A stretch of DNA of 64,000 bases from Novosphingobium sp. FSW06-99 (GCF_001519065.1 NZ_KQ954255.1:130782-194781), one strand, 5' to 3'; shown: positions 19,978 to 30,789, numbered from the stretch's first letter. A program made the numbers and translations. The notes: generated by a model not told the origin, from the sequence alone.

Positions 19978-20298
19978 TCAATCGCGCCACTGTGACCAAT
20001 GGTGCGCGACCCATGTCCATCCGCTATGGCCCAGCCGACCTAGCGGTTTCCTGAACAGCCAGCCGATCACGCTGGCCAGCGTGCCGCCCAGCACTGCGCG
20101 GTTTTCCAGCGCCAGGTCAATCGCGTTTTCCGCCGTATCGACCGCGGTGGTGATCGCCGCCTCGCGCAGGCGCGCGGTCAGCGGGCGTTCGGCCAGATCG
20201 CGGCGCAAAGTGGCCAGATTGGTGCGCACATTGCCGCGCGCCATGTCGCGCAGCCGCCGCGCCTCGATCAGGGTGACCTCGTCGGCGCGCAAGGTCAT
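19978..20298 (-). CDS. Hypothetical membrane-associated protein, YqjK-position
   Basis: This 106-residue protein is charged and helical at the N-terminus, with a hydrophobic stretch around AVLGGTLASVIGWLF (about 68-82). I do not recognise a family. ATG 20298 overlaps the upstream stop as ATGA. Its position after a YqjE-like gene is that of yqjK in the enterobacterial yqjDEK operon, but sequence similarity cannot be claimed by eye. Confidence 0.55.
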   Translation of the reverse strand: MTLRADEVTLIEARRLRDMARGNVRTNLATLRRDLAERPLTARLREAAITTAVDTAENAIDLALENRAVLGGTLASVIGWLFRKPLGRLGHSGWTWVAHHWSQWRD

Positions 20299-20663
20299 TG
20301 CCCATCCCCGTCGTCGGGCCGTGTCAACAGGCGGACGGTCCGCCGGGCCAGCGCGACCGCCCGCCACGCGCACACCGCTGCGGCCAGCCCCAGCGCAGCC
20401 GTTACCAGCGCCAGCGCGCCCCACGGGCCAACCAGCGGCGCCAGCGCCAGCAACAGCCCGACCACCAGCGCCATCAGCATGAAGAACGCCAGCGCCAGCG
20501 CCAGCGCCGCCAGCAGAGCCAGCGTGCGTGCGCGGCGCAGCGCAAAGCCCAGCGCGGTGCGCCAATAGGCGGTCTCCGCCTCGACCAGCGTCTGCGCATC
20601 CTCGATCAGCGCGCGCAGCAATGCCACCAACGTCGGCGGTTCCGGGTCATCGGTGGGGGTCAC
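20295..20663 (-). CDS. Phage holin family protein (DUF1469/YqjE-like)
   Basis: The 122-residue protein has a soluble helix (LVALLRALIEDAQTLVEAETAYWR) followed by two long hydrophobic segments, the layout of YqjE-type proteins annotated as phage holin family. These are chromosomal stress or envelope proteins, not evidence of a prophage. GTG 20663 was chosen because it lies 22 bp after the upstream stop and gives the family N-terminus; the longer frame to 20750 overlaps the upstream gene. Confidence 0.7.
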   Translation of the reverse strand: MTPTDDPEPPTLVALLRALIEDAQTLVEAETAYWRTALGFALRRARTLALLAALALALAFFMLMALVVGLLLALAPLVGPWGALALVTAALGLAAAVCAWRAVALARRTVRLLTRPDDGDGQ

Positions 20664-20685
20664 GAAAGGGTGCCGTTCCGTTCGA

Positions 20686-21243
20686 TCAGGCGTCGCGATC
20701 GCCCGAACGGCTGAACAGCCGCGCAAACAGGAACCCGGTGACGGCGGCAATCCCCAGCGCGGTGGCCGGGCTCTTGCGCACGAATGTCTTCACGTCTTCG
20801 CCCAGATCGGCAAAATCCTTGGCCGCCAGCTTTTCGGCCGAAGATTCCAGCGCCCCTGCGGCAGAGCGGGCATAGTCGCCATAGCCCACACCCAGCTTTT
20901 CATCGATCACCGGCGCGGTGTCGGCAATCGCGCGGCCCACCACGGCGATCGCTTCGCTGGTCTTGTCCTTGCCGGTGCGCGCCAGTTCCAGGCTCTTGTC
21001 ACGGGCCTGAGTGGCCAGCACGGTGGCCTGTTCGGTCCATTCGCTGGCGGTGGCACCGGCCTTTTCGCGCGCCGCGGCGGCTGCTTCGGCAGCATTGGCG
21101 CGCAAGTTTTCGGCATTGGCGCGGGCATCTTCGATGGCGCGCGAAAACCGTGACTTGATGGCGTCTGCGGCTTCGGCGCTGTCGGCGTCATTGGCGGGCA
21201 CGTCGATCGGTTCGGGTGCCGGGGTGGGGGTGGTTTCGGTCAT
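20686..21243 (-). CDS. DUF883-like Ala-rich membrane-anchored protein
   Basis: The 185-residue protein has an acidic Pro-rich start, then a long Ala/Lys/Glu-rich helical region (about residues 28-140) likely to form amphipathic or coiled-coil helices. A C-terminal hydrophobic anchor (ATALGIAAVTGFLFARLF) ends the chain. This is the YqjD/ElaB-like layout. An excellent AAGGAGG ribosome-binding site precedes ATG 21243. It heads the four-gene cluster down to 19,473. Confidence 0.65.
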   Translation of the reverse strand: MTETTPTPAPEPIDVPANDADSAEAADAIKSRFSRAIEDARANAENLRANAAEAAAAAREKAGATASEWTEQATVLATQARDKSLELARTGKDKTSEAIAVVGRAIADTAPVIDEKLGVGYGDYARSAAGALESSAEKLAAKDFADLGEDVKTFVRKSPATALGIAAVTGFLFARLFSRSGDRDA

Positions 21244-21342
21244 GGCTCAAGGCCTCCTTTGGGCAAATGACGAAGCGAAGCACGCGCCTGCAATGCAAGC
21301 CCTTTTGATCCTAGCCGAAGGTTCCCGCGAATGCGCCCATAA

Positions 21343-22770
<1,428 letters not shown>

Positions 22771-22773
22771 CCA

Positions 22774-22816
22774 AAAAAAGCCCTCCCCCGGACGGGGGAG
22801 GGTTGGGTGGGGGCGT
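22774..22816. repeat. GC-rich palindrome acting as probable eno terminator
   Basis: A 9-bp stem (CCCTCCCCC with GGGGGAGGG, 22781-22802) is followed by TTGGGTGGGGGCG, the same element as at 14.6-15.1 kb. On the minus strand it is followed by seven T residues, so it can also act on minus-strand transcripts. Confidence 0.7.
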
Positions 22817-22853
22817 GCCACGCCACGAAAAATGGCGCAACCGCCCCCCACAC

Positions 22854-24977
22854 TCATCCCCCCGCAAACCCCACCACCGTAATCGAATAAGCAGGCAAAT
22901 CCACCACGCCCCCCGCCACATCGAACCGGTGCGGCGGATCGTCCCGCGTGGGATGGCTGTTTTCCCCCGCCGCCAGCCAACGGTAATCGCGCGCGCCATA
23001 TTGCACCACGTGCCAGGCCCCGCCGGGCGCGTGCCCGCCCAGATCGATCCGCACCGCATGCGCGTGCGCCTCGTCGCGGTTGACCAGCAGCACCGCCCAG
23101 GTGCCATCGGGGCGATGCACCGGCCAGGCCACCACCGCATGATCGGCATTGCCGCCGGGCAGATCGACCGTGCCGCGCACGATCCGGTGCGTGCCGCCGC
23201 CCGGCACCACCCAGTCATGCGCCAGCATCGACAGGCCCCAGAATGCGGGCGTGGCCCAGGCCGCCTGATGCCGCGCATCGGCGCCAAACAGCATCAGTTC
23301 GCCATAGCCGGTGCAGGCCTCACCGGGTTCATAGAGCCGGTCGGGGCCATAGCCGAGCAGATAGGCGGCATGCCCGCCCTGCGCGAGGAAATGCGCCACC
23401 AGATCGACATCGAACAGCGCGCCAGGCATGTCGACCTCGGCCTGCCCCGAAAAGGCCGAAATGCCATATTCGGTGACGATCCACGGAATACCGGTGGGCA
23501 CGCCATCGGCGCGCAGCCGCGCCATTGCCTGATCCAGCCGGTCGGTCGCCCCGCGCAGCATCGCGGGGATCTTTCCGCACAGGCTGTCATAAGGGTAATG
23601 TTCCATGCTGAAGAAATCGAGCGGCGCGGTGCGGCCCGGCGTGCGGATCGCGCGCAGAAAGCGGCGCGTGAACGAATGGTCGGGGGTGTCGTCGGCCCAA
23701 CTGTCGGCCACCGCGTCCTGCAGATTGGGCCCGCCGATGCGCACGTGTGGATCGACTGCCTGCAACGCGCGGGCAAACTGGCGATAGAGCGTGGCGAAAT
23801 CTTCGGCGCTGATGTTCTGGCCGTCGGGTTCTTCGCCCATTTCAATCCCTGCCACCGGATAGTGGCGGCGGCGCAGAAAGCGCAACGCGGCGGCGGCGTT
23901 GTCGGGCGTGTCGTACAAGACGCCTGCGGGCACCACCATCGGCAGGCCATTGGTCACCCCGTTGCGGTACAGCCGGTCAAACCCCGGCTGTTCGGCATCG
24001 GCATCGCGGTCTGTCGCGCGGTGCCAGGGGTCGGTGGATGACACGGTGATCTGCGTCTGGTCGCTGCCGTCGCGGGCATGGACCATCGCATCGACAAAGC
24101 GCCCGCCGGCGTCGATATGGCCAATGCCCAGCTCGGCAATGGCATAGCCCATGGCATCGCGCGGATCGCGCGCACCGGCGGGCGCGGTGTGCGACGATAC
24201 CTCCAGCAGGATGCGCACCAGCCGCGTCCGGATCGGCCGATCGGCCAGCCGCAGCACGCCATCGCCGCCGCGCCCTTGCGCGATCACCCCCTGGGGAAAA
24301 TCGCGCCAGTGCTGGAATTCGTCATAAGGATCATCGCCCGACCAGTATTGCACGCGAAAGGCCCGCGCATAGGGTGCCCCCCACGCGATGCGCGCCGCCG
24401 AGATCGTCTGTGCCTCGTCGAATTGCACCACCACCCATTGCGGGCGTTCGGGCGCATGGGTCTGCGCCGCATCGAGCCAGGGATTGGATTTCCAGAACGT
24501 GGCACGATCGCCATCATCGATCCGCGAATAGCCGTCGTCTTCGGCCTGATCGACCGAATCTCCGCGCCGGGGCAGGGCATAGCCCCACCCGCGCAGGACC
24601 GGGCGCACCGGGTTGTCGCTGCCCGTCCAATAGCCCTGGTGGTGTGCCGGATCGCTCCACGTTCCTTCCTCACCCCAATGCCAGGCATCGATGCCCAGTT
24701 CGGTGCGCAAGCTGTAACTGATCGGCCGCAACCCGGTGCTGCGCATCGCGGCGATATTGTGCGGGGTATAGAGATCGTCGATCTGCCCCGCAGGCAATCC
24801 ATCGACCGCCGCGCCCAGCGCCTGATCGGGCACAAACGATGCCAGCGCCGCGCGCGGATCGATATGCACCGTGCCCGTGGTGCTGCCCCCGGAAGATTGC
24901 ACCGAACAGGCCGCCAACCCCACGGCAAGCCCGCAAATCCCCAATCTGGCCCGCAATGCAATCCCCCGCTCGGTCAA
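22854..24977 (-). CDS. Lipoprotein glycoside hydrolase of clan GH-A with discoidin-like domain
   Basis: The protein starts with a lipoprotein signal peptide ending LAVGLAAC, so it is probably anchored in the periplasm or outer membrane. A beta-sandwich region resembling an F5/8 type C (discoidin) domain lies around TFWKSNPWLDA...WVVVQFDEAQTI. A TIM-barrel part follows, with GEEPDGQNISAEDF as the likely acid/base region, RIGGPNLQD, FSMEHYPYD, and IVTEYGIS carrying the likely nucleophile Glu. A beta-rich C-terminus ends it. The closest resemblance is to GH39-like enzymes; the substrate is unknown. TTG 24977 gives a compact signal peptide; ATG 25097 is the alternative. It stands alone beside the AT-rich island. 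Confidence 0.72.
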   Translation of the reverse strand: MTERGIALRARLGICGLAVGLAACSVQSSGGSTTGTVHIDPRAALASFVPDQALGAAVDGLPAGQIDDLYTPHNIAAMRSTGLRPISYSLRTELGIDAWHWGEEGTWSDPAHHQGYWTGSDNPVRPVLRGWGYALPRRGDSVDQAEDDGYSRIDDGDRATFWKSNPWLDAAQTHAPERPQWVVVQFDEAQTISAARIAWGAPYARAFRVQYWSGDDPYDEFQHWRDFPQGVIAQGRGGDGVLRLADRPIRTRLVRILLEVSSHTAPAGARDPRDAMGYAIAELGIGHIDAGGRFVDAMVHARDGSDQTQITVSSTDPWHRATDRDADAEQPGFDRLYRNGVTNGLPMVVPAGVLYDTPDNAAAALRFLRRRHYPVAGIEMGEEPDGQNISAEDFATLYRQFARALQAVDPHVRIGGPNLQDAVADSWADDTPDHSFTRRFLRAIRTPGRTAPLDFFSMEHYPYDSLCGKIPAMLRGATDRLDQAMARLRADGVPTGIPWIVTEYGISAFSGQAEVDMPGALFDVDLVAHFLAQGGHAAYLLGYGPDRLYEPGEACTGYGELMLFGADARHQAAWATPAFWGLSMLAHDWVVPGGGTHRIVRGTVDLPGGNADHAVVAWPVHRPDGTWAVLLVNRDEAHAHAVRIDLGGHAPGGAWHVVQYGARDYRWLAAGENSHPTRDDPPHRFDVAGGVVDLPAYSITVVGFAGG

Positions 24978-25404
24978 GACCCCCGCCCACGCCGATCTGT
25001 CGAAGGCGCCCCAGTCCAGCCGATTTTGCCCCCTGCGTCCAGCATCAAGGCACCCGGATTGGATGGCATCGCCGCGATTCAACGTGGAGGATCTCATCGG
25101 CGCTAAGCGAGCGTGCTGCTTTTCCCGTGCCCGGCGAATCTTATCGTCGCCAACCCGATGTTGAACAGTGCGAGTTCGGACGTCAGAACCTGCACTTCGT
25201 TCAGCGTCGTAGCGTGGCACTTGAAAGACCATGGCTGGGACAAAACTGCTGTGCCAAAGTTATATCCTTGACGGCAGATCTTGTCAGTATGTGCCATCAA
25301 TCACGTGACTGATTGGTTTAGATAATGGCAAAAATGAGCAAGTTAGATGCAAACCAGCGTCTGACGATCAAAGCTAGCTGAGCGAGCAATTTCATAATTC
25401 AATC
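24978..25404. other. Intergenic region with GC drop; no gene seen
   Basis: This 427-bp stretch marks the change from GC-rich chromosome to the AT-richer TIR gene. Part of it (24978-25097) could belong to the hydrolase if its ATG 25097 is used. Short open frames exist but none has a ribosome-binding site or recognisable product. No terminator hairpin was identified for the TIR gene. Confidence 0.5.
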
Positions 25405-27867
25405 TTAATTGCCCGTCACGCCTTCACCAATTCGCCGAAACCTTCGGACCAGCTTCTCTTTTGCATCTTCACTCAGATCAGATAGCTCCTTAGAAAGCAT
25501 ACGAATTGAACGATCCACATCACCAGACACCGCCGCTAGGACCGCGTCGGCTTTCGATATTGCGATCTTGTGCCCAGCCGATGGGTTTCTGGCTTTCAAT
25601 TCTGCAATCGTTCTTCGAAGAAGATCAGGATCTTGTGTCGAAGTCGCCATGTCCAACTTAGTAAGAAGTGGGTAAATTATTTCGGGGTATCTAGCTATTG
25701 CAGCGTCAATTTGACTGAACGCCTCGTCCTGTCTTCCAAATTCAAACTCGAAGCGTGCTTTTAGGTTATCGAGCATCTCTGTAGCTCGGGCTCCACCCAT
25801 TTTCTCTAAAGCGCTCAACACCGTCTCGGCCTCTGACTTCGCGTAATCCCTATCGGGAATATGCATTAGGCACAAAAAGTAAGCTTGTGCCAGATAGGGA
25901 TTGCGTGGATATCGTTCGAAGTTCTCACGCGCCAGAGATATAGCGCCTTCGAAGTCCTCGACCGTAACGAGCACGAACACGATTTCACGGCGTGCCCGCT
26001 GTTCTGTCCGGCGATGATCCATCGACTTCTTATATCGAGCCAGTGCCTCTCCAAATCTCCTCCGAAGGCGATAATAAAATCCGAGAAGAAAATCATGCTC
26101 TGGTCCATTGATATGCTGCACTTCATCAAGAAACCGCGGGTCGGATAAGCGGGCAAGCGACTGACACAGGTAATATCTGATATCCTGCTGTGTATGATTG
26201 TCAAAGTTTTCCTTGTTTTGCAGAACCCGATCAGCAAGCGTAATCACTTCCCGATAACTTCTGCCATCATAAAGCTGACGCATTGTTTGCAAAAAGTGAG
26301 CTGGTATCAACATCCTCTCTGGAACGGGAACGCCGGATGAAAGCGCTTCGCGGACTGCGATCTGGTATTCAGAGACATCAAAAGTGATTTCATCATAGGT
26401 CTCTACAAAATTATTTACAAATCTATTAAGTGCAACGGTATATATCTCGGCCACATCGGTTCGATCACGAATTATCGCGTCTCTGATAACCTCATTTACC
26501 CTGAAGTAGTTCCCACTTGGTCCGATAGCCTCACAGACATTGTAGGCCACCAACGTATCGATATATCCAACTATTGCAGTACCGATTAAAGTTTCGATGG
26601 TGGCAACAAAATCTATAGATACAAATTCAAACGATGATATGAACCGTAGGAAATCCACAAGTTCAGCTTTGTCTGAAAATTTATTAATTATGATGCTCGC
26701 ACGGTAGGTTGAAAAATTCGCAATATCGTGGGAGTTCTTAAACGCCTTTTCGGGACCAAGATCAGATATCAGTGAAGCAGCGTACGTTACCTGCTCTGGG
26801 AAACCCTTCAAAAGGGGAGTGAAATTTTCGTAATCTTGCCTGCTTAGGGAGAGCTTCATCAAATCGGCATATCTCTTAAACAAGCCGATCCGCTCTAAAT
26901 TATCAAGCTCAGGAATATGTATAAAGAAGTAATCATTATTTTTAATATAGAGATGTTTCTTCGGTCTGGCTGATGAGGCCACGCAGACCGCGAGTCTGTC
27001 TTCGGGCAATAGAGCAACCGCGTCCTGGAACCATGGTGCAATTTCGCCTTCGAAACGTACAATTCCGTAATCATCACTTATCATGAGTAGCTCGTGATGT
27101 TTGATCACGTCGCCGATCAGCGCGGAGCAAAGCTCAATCTTCGACTCCATCGATCGGTTCAAGAGGTCACTGATATCTATGTCTTCGGTAATACCGATGT
27201 CGTAGATTTTGAGGATTAGCCCTTCAATGCTATCGTCCCGGGCTAGTTCGATCGGGATAGGTTCATACGTATCCCGCACGAGGTTGGCTTTGCGGAGTCC
27301 ATGCTTGAGCGTTGTTTTTCGTCCGATCTCAGAGATTCCGGACGCGATAATCACACGGGGTTGTGGCTTGGTAAAATCATCAAATCGCTGTTCAATATCT
27401 CCAAGCTGAACGTTCCTCCCAACAAATATCTGGTCGCGCTCTTTGAGCATTGGGTGCGTTTGCCACGAAACCTCTCTCATGCGCTCACGTATCCGCTTTG
27501 CGGCGATTGTTGGCCTCGTAATCGGGCGCAGATTGTAAGACTCACGCACCCAAGATGGGATACGCGGATCGGTGTGGTCGATGTTTCGGTCTATAATAAT
27601 CGGGAAAAAACGCTTAAGTTGACCTATGTTTAACCTCTGCTCGGCTTCTATGATCTCGCGACGTACCCATTCGGAGTTTAGAGAATAATCTGAAATCAAG
27701 AGAACAAATACAGAAGAGCGATCTAGGGCATTCAAGATTTCCTCGAGATTACCCATCCCTTCTTCAAAGGTGGCCTCATCATATTCAACGTTCGGTTTGA
27801 GCGCATTAGCAACGGTCGATGCGTACATCGCCTTGTCGCGACTGCTGTGTGAAAGAAAGCACTTCAT
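25405..27867 (-). CDS. TIR domain - STAND NTPase - TPR protein, candidate anti-phage effector
   Basis: This 820-residue protein begins directly with a TIR domain (MKCFLSHSSRDK, about 1-130). The candidate NADase glutamate is Glu71 in SEWVRREIIEAE, and VFVLLISDYS precedes it. A STAND-type NTPase follows (about 140-400): FVGR motif at 148-151, a P-loop-like GISEIGRKTTL at 177-187 with one residue more than the classical GxxxxGKT, and an acidic LLMISDDYG Walker B. A winged-helix-like region lies around 400-510 and an alpha-helical TPR-like sensor occupies about 520-820. TIR-STAND proteins are known as abortive-infection effectors that deplete NAD on phage sensing; that role here is inference. 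The gene is clearly AT-richer than its neighbours and monocistronic. Confidence 0.85.
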   Translation of the reverse strand: MKCFLSHSSRDKAMYASTVANALKPNVEYDEATFEEGMGNLEEILNALDRSSVFVLLISDYSLNSEWVRREIIEAEQRLNIGQLKRFFPIIIDRNIDHTDPRIPSWVRESYNLRPITRPTIAAKRIRERMREVSWQTHPMLKERDQIFVGRNVQLGDIEQRFDDFTKPQPRVIIASGISEIGRKTTLKHGLRKANLVRDTYEPIPIELARDDSIEGLILKIYDIGITEDIDISDLLNRSMESKIELCSALIGDVIKHHELLMISDDYGIVRFEGEIAPWFQDAVALLPEDRLAVCVASSARPKKHLYIKNNDYFFIHIPELDNLERIGLFKRYADLMKLSLSRQDYENFTPLLKGFPEQVTYAASLISDLGPEKAFKNSHDIANFSTYRASIIINKFSDKAELVDFLRFISSFEFVSIDFVATIETLIGTAIVGYIDTLVAYNVCEAIGPSGNYFRVNEVIRDAIIRDRTDVAEIYTVALNRFVNNFVETYDEITFDVSEYQIAVREALSSGVPVPERMLIPAHFLQTMRQLYDGRSYREVITLADRVLQNKENFDNHTQQDIRYYLCQSLARLSDPRFLDEVQHINGPEHDFLLGFYYRLRRRFGEALARYKKSMDHRRTEQRARREIVFVLVTVEDFEGAISLARENFERYPRNPYLAQAYFLCLMHIPDRDYAKSEAETVLSALEKMGGARATEMLDNLKARFEFEFGRQDEAFSQIDAAIARYPEIIYPLLTKLDMATSTQDPDLLRRTIAELKARNPSAGHKIAISKADAVLAAVSGDVDRSIRMLSKELSDLSEDAKEKLVRRFRRIGEGVTGN

Positions 27868-28148
27868 TTGAAAATTCGTCCGTTCCAGATATTCGCGATC
27901 TACGACACCATACCTTGAAAGCTATCCAGGGGAAGAAGTCTATCGCTGATTGACTGAGCAACGTGAACAGGGCGCTGGAGGGCGCGGGACATATGTGGTT
28001 AGCTTACGTCGAGATCTGACGCTCTTCATCGCCGAGTTGAATGGCGTAATTTGGTCGGGTGCTGCCGCAGGCGCTTCGCCGCTGGAGCGGCAGCTATCCT
28101 CATTCCAATGTCGTAACCTGCCATTCCGGTTCTTCCCTAACAATTGCT

Positions 28149-29402
28149 TCACGCCACCCGCCCCGTGTCCCGCGCAAAATACAGTGCCAGCGGCCCCATG
28201 CCGAGCCCCTGAACCAGCACCGAAAAGATCACTACCGCGAAAGTTGTCGCCACGATCAGGTCGTGGGGGCCGCCGGGGGGCAGGCTGAACGCCATGGCCA
28301 GGCTGATGCCGCCGCGCAGGCCGCCCATGGTCAGGATCACGCTGGCGCCGCGGTCGTTGTGGCGCAGGCTGAAATAGGCGCCCCACGGGATCACCACCAG
28401 CAGGCGGGCCAGCGCGACCAGCACGATCGAGCCGATCCAGATGCGCACGGCGCTGCCGTCGAACGGGATGACAAAGATTTGCAGGCCGGTCAGCAGAAAC
28501 AGCAATCCGTTCAGCAATTCATCGGCCAGATGCCAGAATCCCTCGACATAGCGGCGCGAAGCGGGGGTCATGCCGGTCTGCACGCCGATCGATCCGATCA
28601 GCAATCCGGCCGCGGCGGCGGCAATCGGGCCGGATACGTGCAACGCCTGTGCCAGGGCATAGGCGCCGGTGGCCAGCGCCAGCGACGCGGTCAATTCCAC
28701 CACATAGTCGTCGATCGTGCGGATCACCATGATCACCAGCCAGCCACCGGTCAGGCCCAGCGCCAGACCGCCGCCGATTTCCATCACGATTGCGCCTGCA
28801 ATGTGCAGCGGGTGCGGCGCCACGCCGCTGGCCGCAAAGGCCAGTGCGGCGGTGAACGCGACCAGCCCGACCCCGTCGTTGAACAGCGCTTCGCCCTGCA
28901 ACACCGCGCCCAGCCGTTCCGACAGCACGCCCGACCGGGCCAGCCCCATCACCGCCACCGGATCGGTTGGACTGATCAGCGCGCCGAACACCAGCGCCCA
29001 GGCCAGCGGCAGGTTCAGCCCGGCCAGCTGTGCGATCGCCCACACGCCAAACCCGACCAGCGCGGTCGAGGCGAGCACGCCCAGCGTCGCCAGCGACCAG
29101 ATTGCCAGACGGCGGCGGCGGAATTCGCCCAGATCGATCTGCATGCCGCTGCTGAACAGCAGGAACGCCAGCATATAGCTGACCACCGCCTCGGAGAAAT
29201 TCAGCCGGGCAATCTCGTGCCGCACCGAATCATAGCCCCAGAACGGGCCGATCATCCGCTGCGCCGCAAACAGCACGCCCGCTGCGACAATCCCGGCCGA
29301 CAGCATCGCCACGCTTTGCGGCAGGCCGACCGTGCGCACGTTGATCCAGCCGACCAGCGCCATGACGCCCAGAAAGATTGCGGTGATCTGAAACAGGTCC
29401 AT
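28149..29402 (-). CDS. Cation:proton antiporter (CPA1, NhaP type)
   Basis: This 417-residue inner-membrane protein has about 12 hydrophobic segments. It carries CPA1 features: ISPTDPVAVMG (the TDP-type unwound helix), EALFNDGVGLVAF with the transport-site Asn-Asp pair, and GGLRGGISLAMAFSLP near the C-terminus. It exchanges Na+ or K+ for protons. Start 29402 removes a basic 20-residue extension that has no ribosome-binding site. The region 27,868-28,148 upstream of the TIR gene and downstream of this stop holds no recognisable gene. Confidence 0.88.
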   Translation of the reverse strand: MDLFQITAIFLGVMALVGWINVRTVGLPQSVAMLSAGIVAAGVLFAAQRMIGPFWGYDSVRHEIARLNFSEAVVSYMLAFLLFSSGMQIDLGEFRRRRLAIWSLATLGVLASTALVGFGVWAIAQLAGLNLPLAWALVFGALISPTDPVAVMGLARSGVLSERLGAVLQGEALFNDGVGLVAFTAALAFAASGVAPHPLHIAGAIVMEIGGGLALGLTGGWLVIMVIRTIDDYVVELTASLALATGAYALAQALHVSGPIAAAAAGLLIGSIGVQTGMTPASRRYVEGFWHLADELLNGLLFLLTGLQIFVIPFDGSAVRIWIGSIVLVALARLLVVIPWGAYFSLRHNDRGASVILTMGGLRGGISLAMAFSLPPGGPHDLIVATTFAVVIFSVLVQGLGMGPLALYFARDTGRVA

Positions 29403-29519
29403 GGCGCGCAGCCTAACGCGCCCGGCGTGCAGACGGAAATGCAAAGCGCGTCGTAAACGCATGCGCAGGTCTCTCGTCCCGGTGATCTGCCCGGCGCAAC
29501 AGACTGTGCAACCTGTGTC

Positions 29520-29535
29520 TTAAGCGATCGCTTAA
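29520..29535. promoter_or_regulatory. Perfect 16-bp palindrome, putative TetR-type operator
   Basis: TTAAGCGATCGCTTAA is a perfect dyad 60 bp before the kinase start at 29,595. Its length and symmetry fit a TetR-family operator. No regulator gene is in the window, so the cognate protein is unknown. Confidence 0.55.
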
Positions 29536-29594
29536 ATCCGCTTCACAACCCCGGTGCAATGTGCCAGCCTGATCCGTGCGAGAGGATAACGACA

Positions 29595-30695
29595 ATGGCA
29601 CCATTCCCCACCACGGCGGGCGAAGTCACGCCCGGCTGGATCGATGCGCGGCTGAAGGCGGCGGGCGCGATGGACCAGGGCGCGCGAGTGTTGGCGATCA
29701 GCCATGTGTCGATCGGCACCGGGCAAGTGGGCGATACCGCGCGCTTTACGCTGACGTATGATCGCACAGGCGCCGGGCCGGACACGGTGGCGGGCAAATT
29801 CGCCTCTGCCGATGATACCAGCCGGTCGACCGCTGCGATGTTCGGGCTCTATGCCCGCGAAGTGCACTTCTATCGCGAACTGGCGCCGCACATCGATGTG
29901 CGCACGCCGCGCGTCTATGCCAGCGAGCTGGGCGAGGAAGGCGCGACATTCGTGCTGTTGTTCGAGGATCTGGGCCCCGCGCGCAGTGGCAACCAGTTGG
30001 CCGGGTGCTCGCTGAACGAGGCGCGCCATGCCCTGATCCAGGCCGCCGCGCTGCACGCGCCCACGTGGGGTGCCACGCAATGGGGCGCGGCGGCGTGGTT
30101 ACAGCCCGTGCCGGGGTTGGTGGAACGTATTTCACAGCTCTATCCCACCGCCCACGCGATCTTTCGCGAACGCTATGACGGTCTGTTGCCGGGCGACCTG
30201 ATGGCGGTGTGCGATGCGCTCAACGCCAACATTGCCACATATTACCAGCGCGATCCGGCCTTGCGTGCGGTGTGTCATGGTGATTTCCGGCTGGACAACA
30301 TGCTGTTCGATGCGCGCGACGGGGCCGATCCGATCGCGGTGGTCGACTGGCAGACCGCCGGGTGGGACTGCCCGATCAAGGACATTGGCTATTTCCTGGG
30401 CTGTGGCATCGGCAGCACGGTGCGCCGCGCGCACGAGGACGAACTGCTCGACCTCTATTGCGCCGAAATGACCCGGCGCGGCGTGCCGCTGACCCGCGCG
30501 GCAATCTGGGACCGCTATCGCCTGGGCGCGCTGCACGGCGTTTCGACGGCGGTGTTCAGCAGCGCCTTTGTCGTCAGAACGGAACGTGGCGATGCCAATT
30601 TCCTGTCGATGGCCCGCAACGCCTGCGAACTGGCGCTCGATCACGACAGTATCGGCGCGCTGACGCGCCTTTTTGCAAAATTCGCGGAAGGGTGA
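29595..30695 (+). CDS. Aminoglycoside phosphotransferase-like (APH/ecdysteroid kinase-type) protein
   Basis: The 366-residue protein has the APH kinase fold. VCHGDFRLDNMLF contains the catalytic Asp230 (Brenner HxD form, HGD), and VVDWQTAG has the metal-binding Asp251. The N-lobe includes VAGKFAS. It resembles bacterial phosphotransferases of the EcKinase/DUF1679 type, which act on small hydrophobic alcohols or are uncharacterised, rather than true antibiotic kinases. ATG 29595 has a GAGAGG ribosome-binding site. It leads an operon with CrtC/AttH-like, DUF1214 and DUF1254 genes, downstream of the 16-bp palindrome. Confidence 0.8.
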   Translation: MAPFPTTAGEVTPGWIDARLKAAGAMDQGARVLAISHVSIGTGQVGDTARFTLTYDRTGAGPDTVAGKFASADDTSRSTAAMFGLYAREVHFYRELAPHIDVRTPRVYASELGEEGATFVLLFEDLGPARSGNQLAGCSLNEARHALIQAAALHAPTWGATQWGAAAWLQPVPGLVERISQLYPTAHAIFRERYDGLLPGDLMAVCDALNANIATYYQRDPALRAVCHGDFRLDNMLFDARDGADPIAVVDWQTAGWDCPIKDIGYFLGCGIGSTVRRAHEDELLDLYCAEMTRRGVPLTRAAIWDRYRLGALHGVSTAVFSSAFVVRTERGDANFLSMARNACELALDHDSIGALTRLFAKFAEG

Positions 30696-30700
30696 ATCTT

Positions 30701-30789
30701 GAAGATGGCCCCGGCCCGCTCCCCCACCCGACCACCCACAGGGTCCTGTCGCAGGGTGGTCGGGTGGGGCGCGGGCTGGGGCCGTCTTC
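30701..30789. repeat. Long imperfect inverted repeat between operon genes
   Basis: Arms of about 36 nt (30701-30737 and 30754-30789) begin GAAGATGGCCCCGG and end with the near-complement GGGGCCGTCTTC. Only a few mismatches interrupt the pairing and the loop is about 15 nt. The RNA hairpin would separate the kinase gene from the next cistron and might process or attenuate the transcript. Confidence 0.75.

Noticed and set aside
20295..20663. Prophage remnant suggested by a holin family name
   Set aside because: The YqjE-like family is chromosomal; no other phage gene is nearby and composition matches the genome.
27868..28148. Gene or transposase remnant beside the TIR gene
   Set aside because: Open frames on both strands lack a ribosome-binding site and any recognisable motif; left and right flanks of the TIR gene share only a few bases, so no target-site duplication can be claimed.
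29595..30695. Aminoglycoside resistance gene
   Set aside because: Only the kinase fold motifs match; the operon partners and overall sequence point to other small-molecule phosphorylation.
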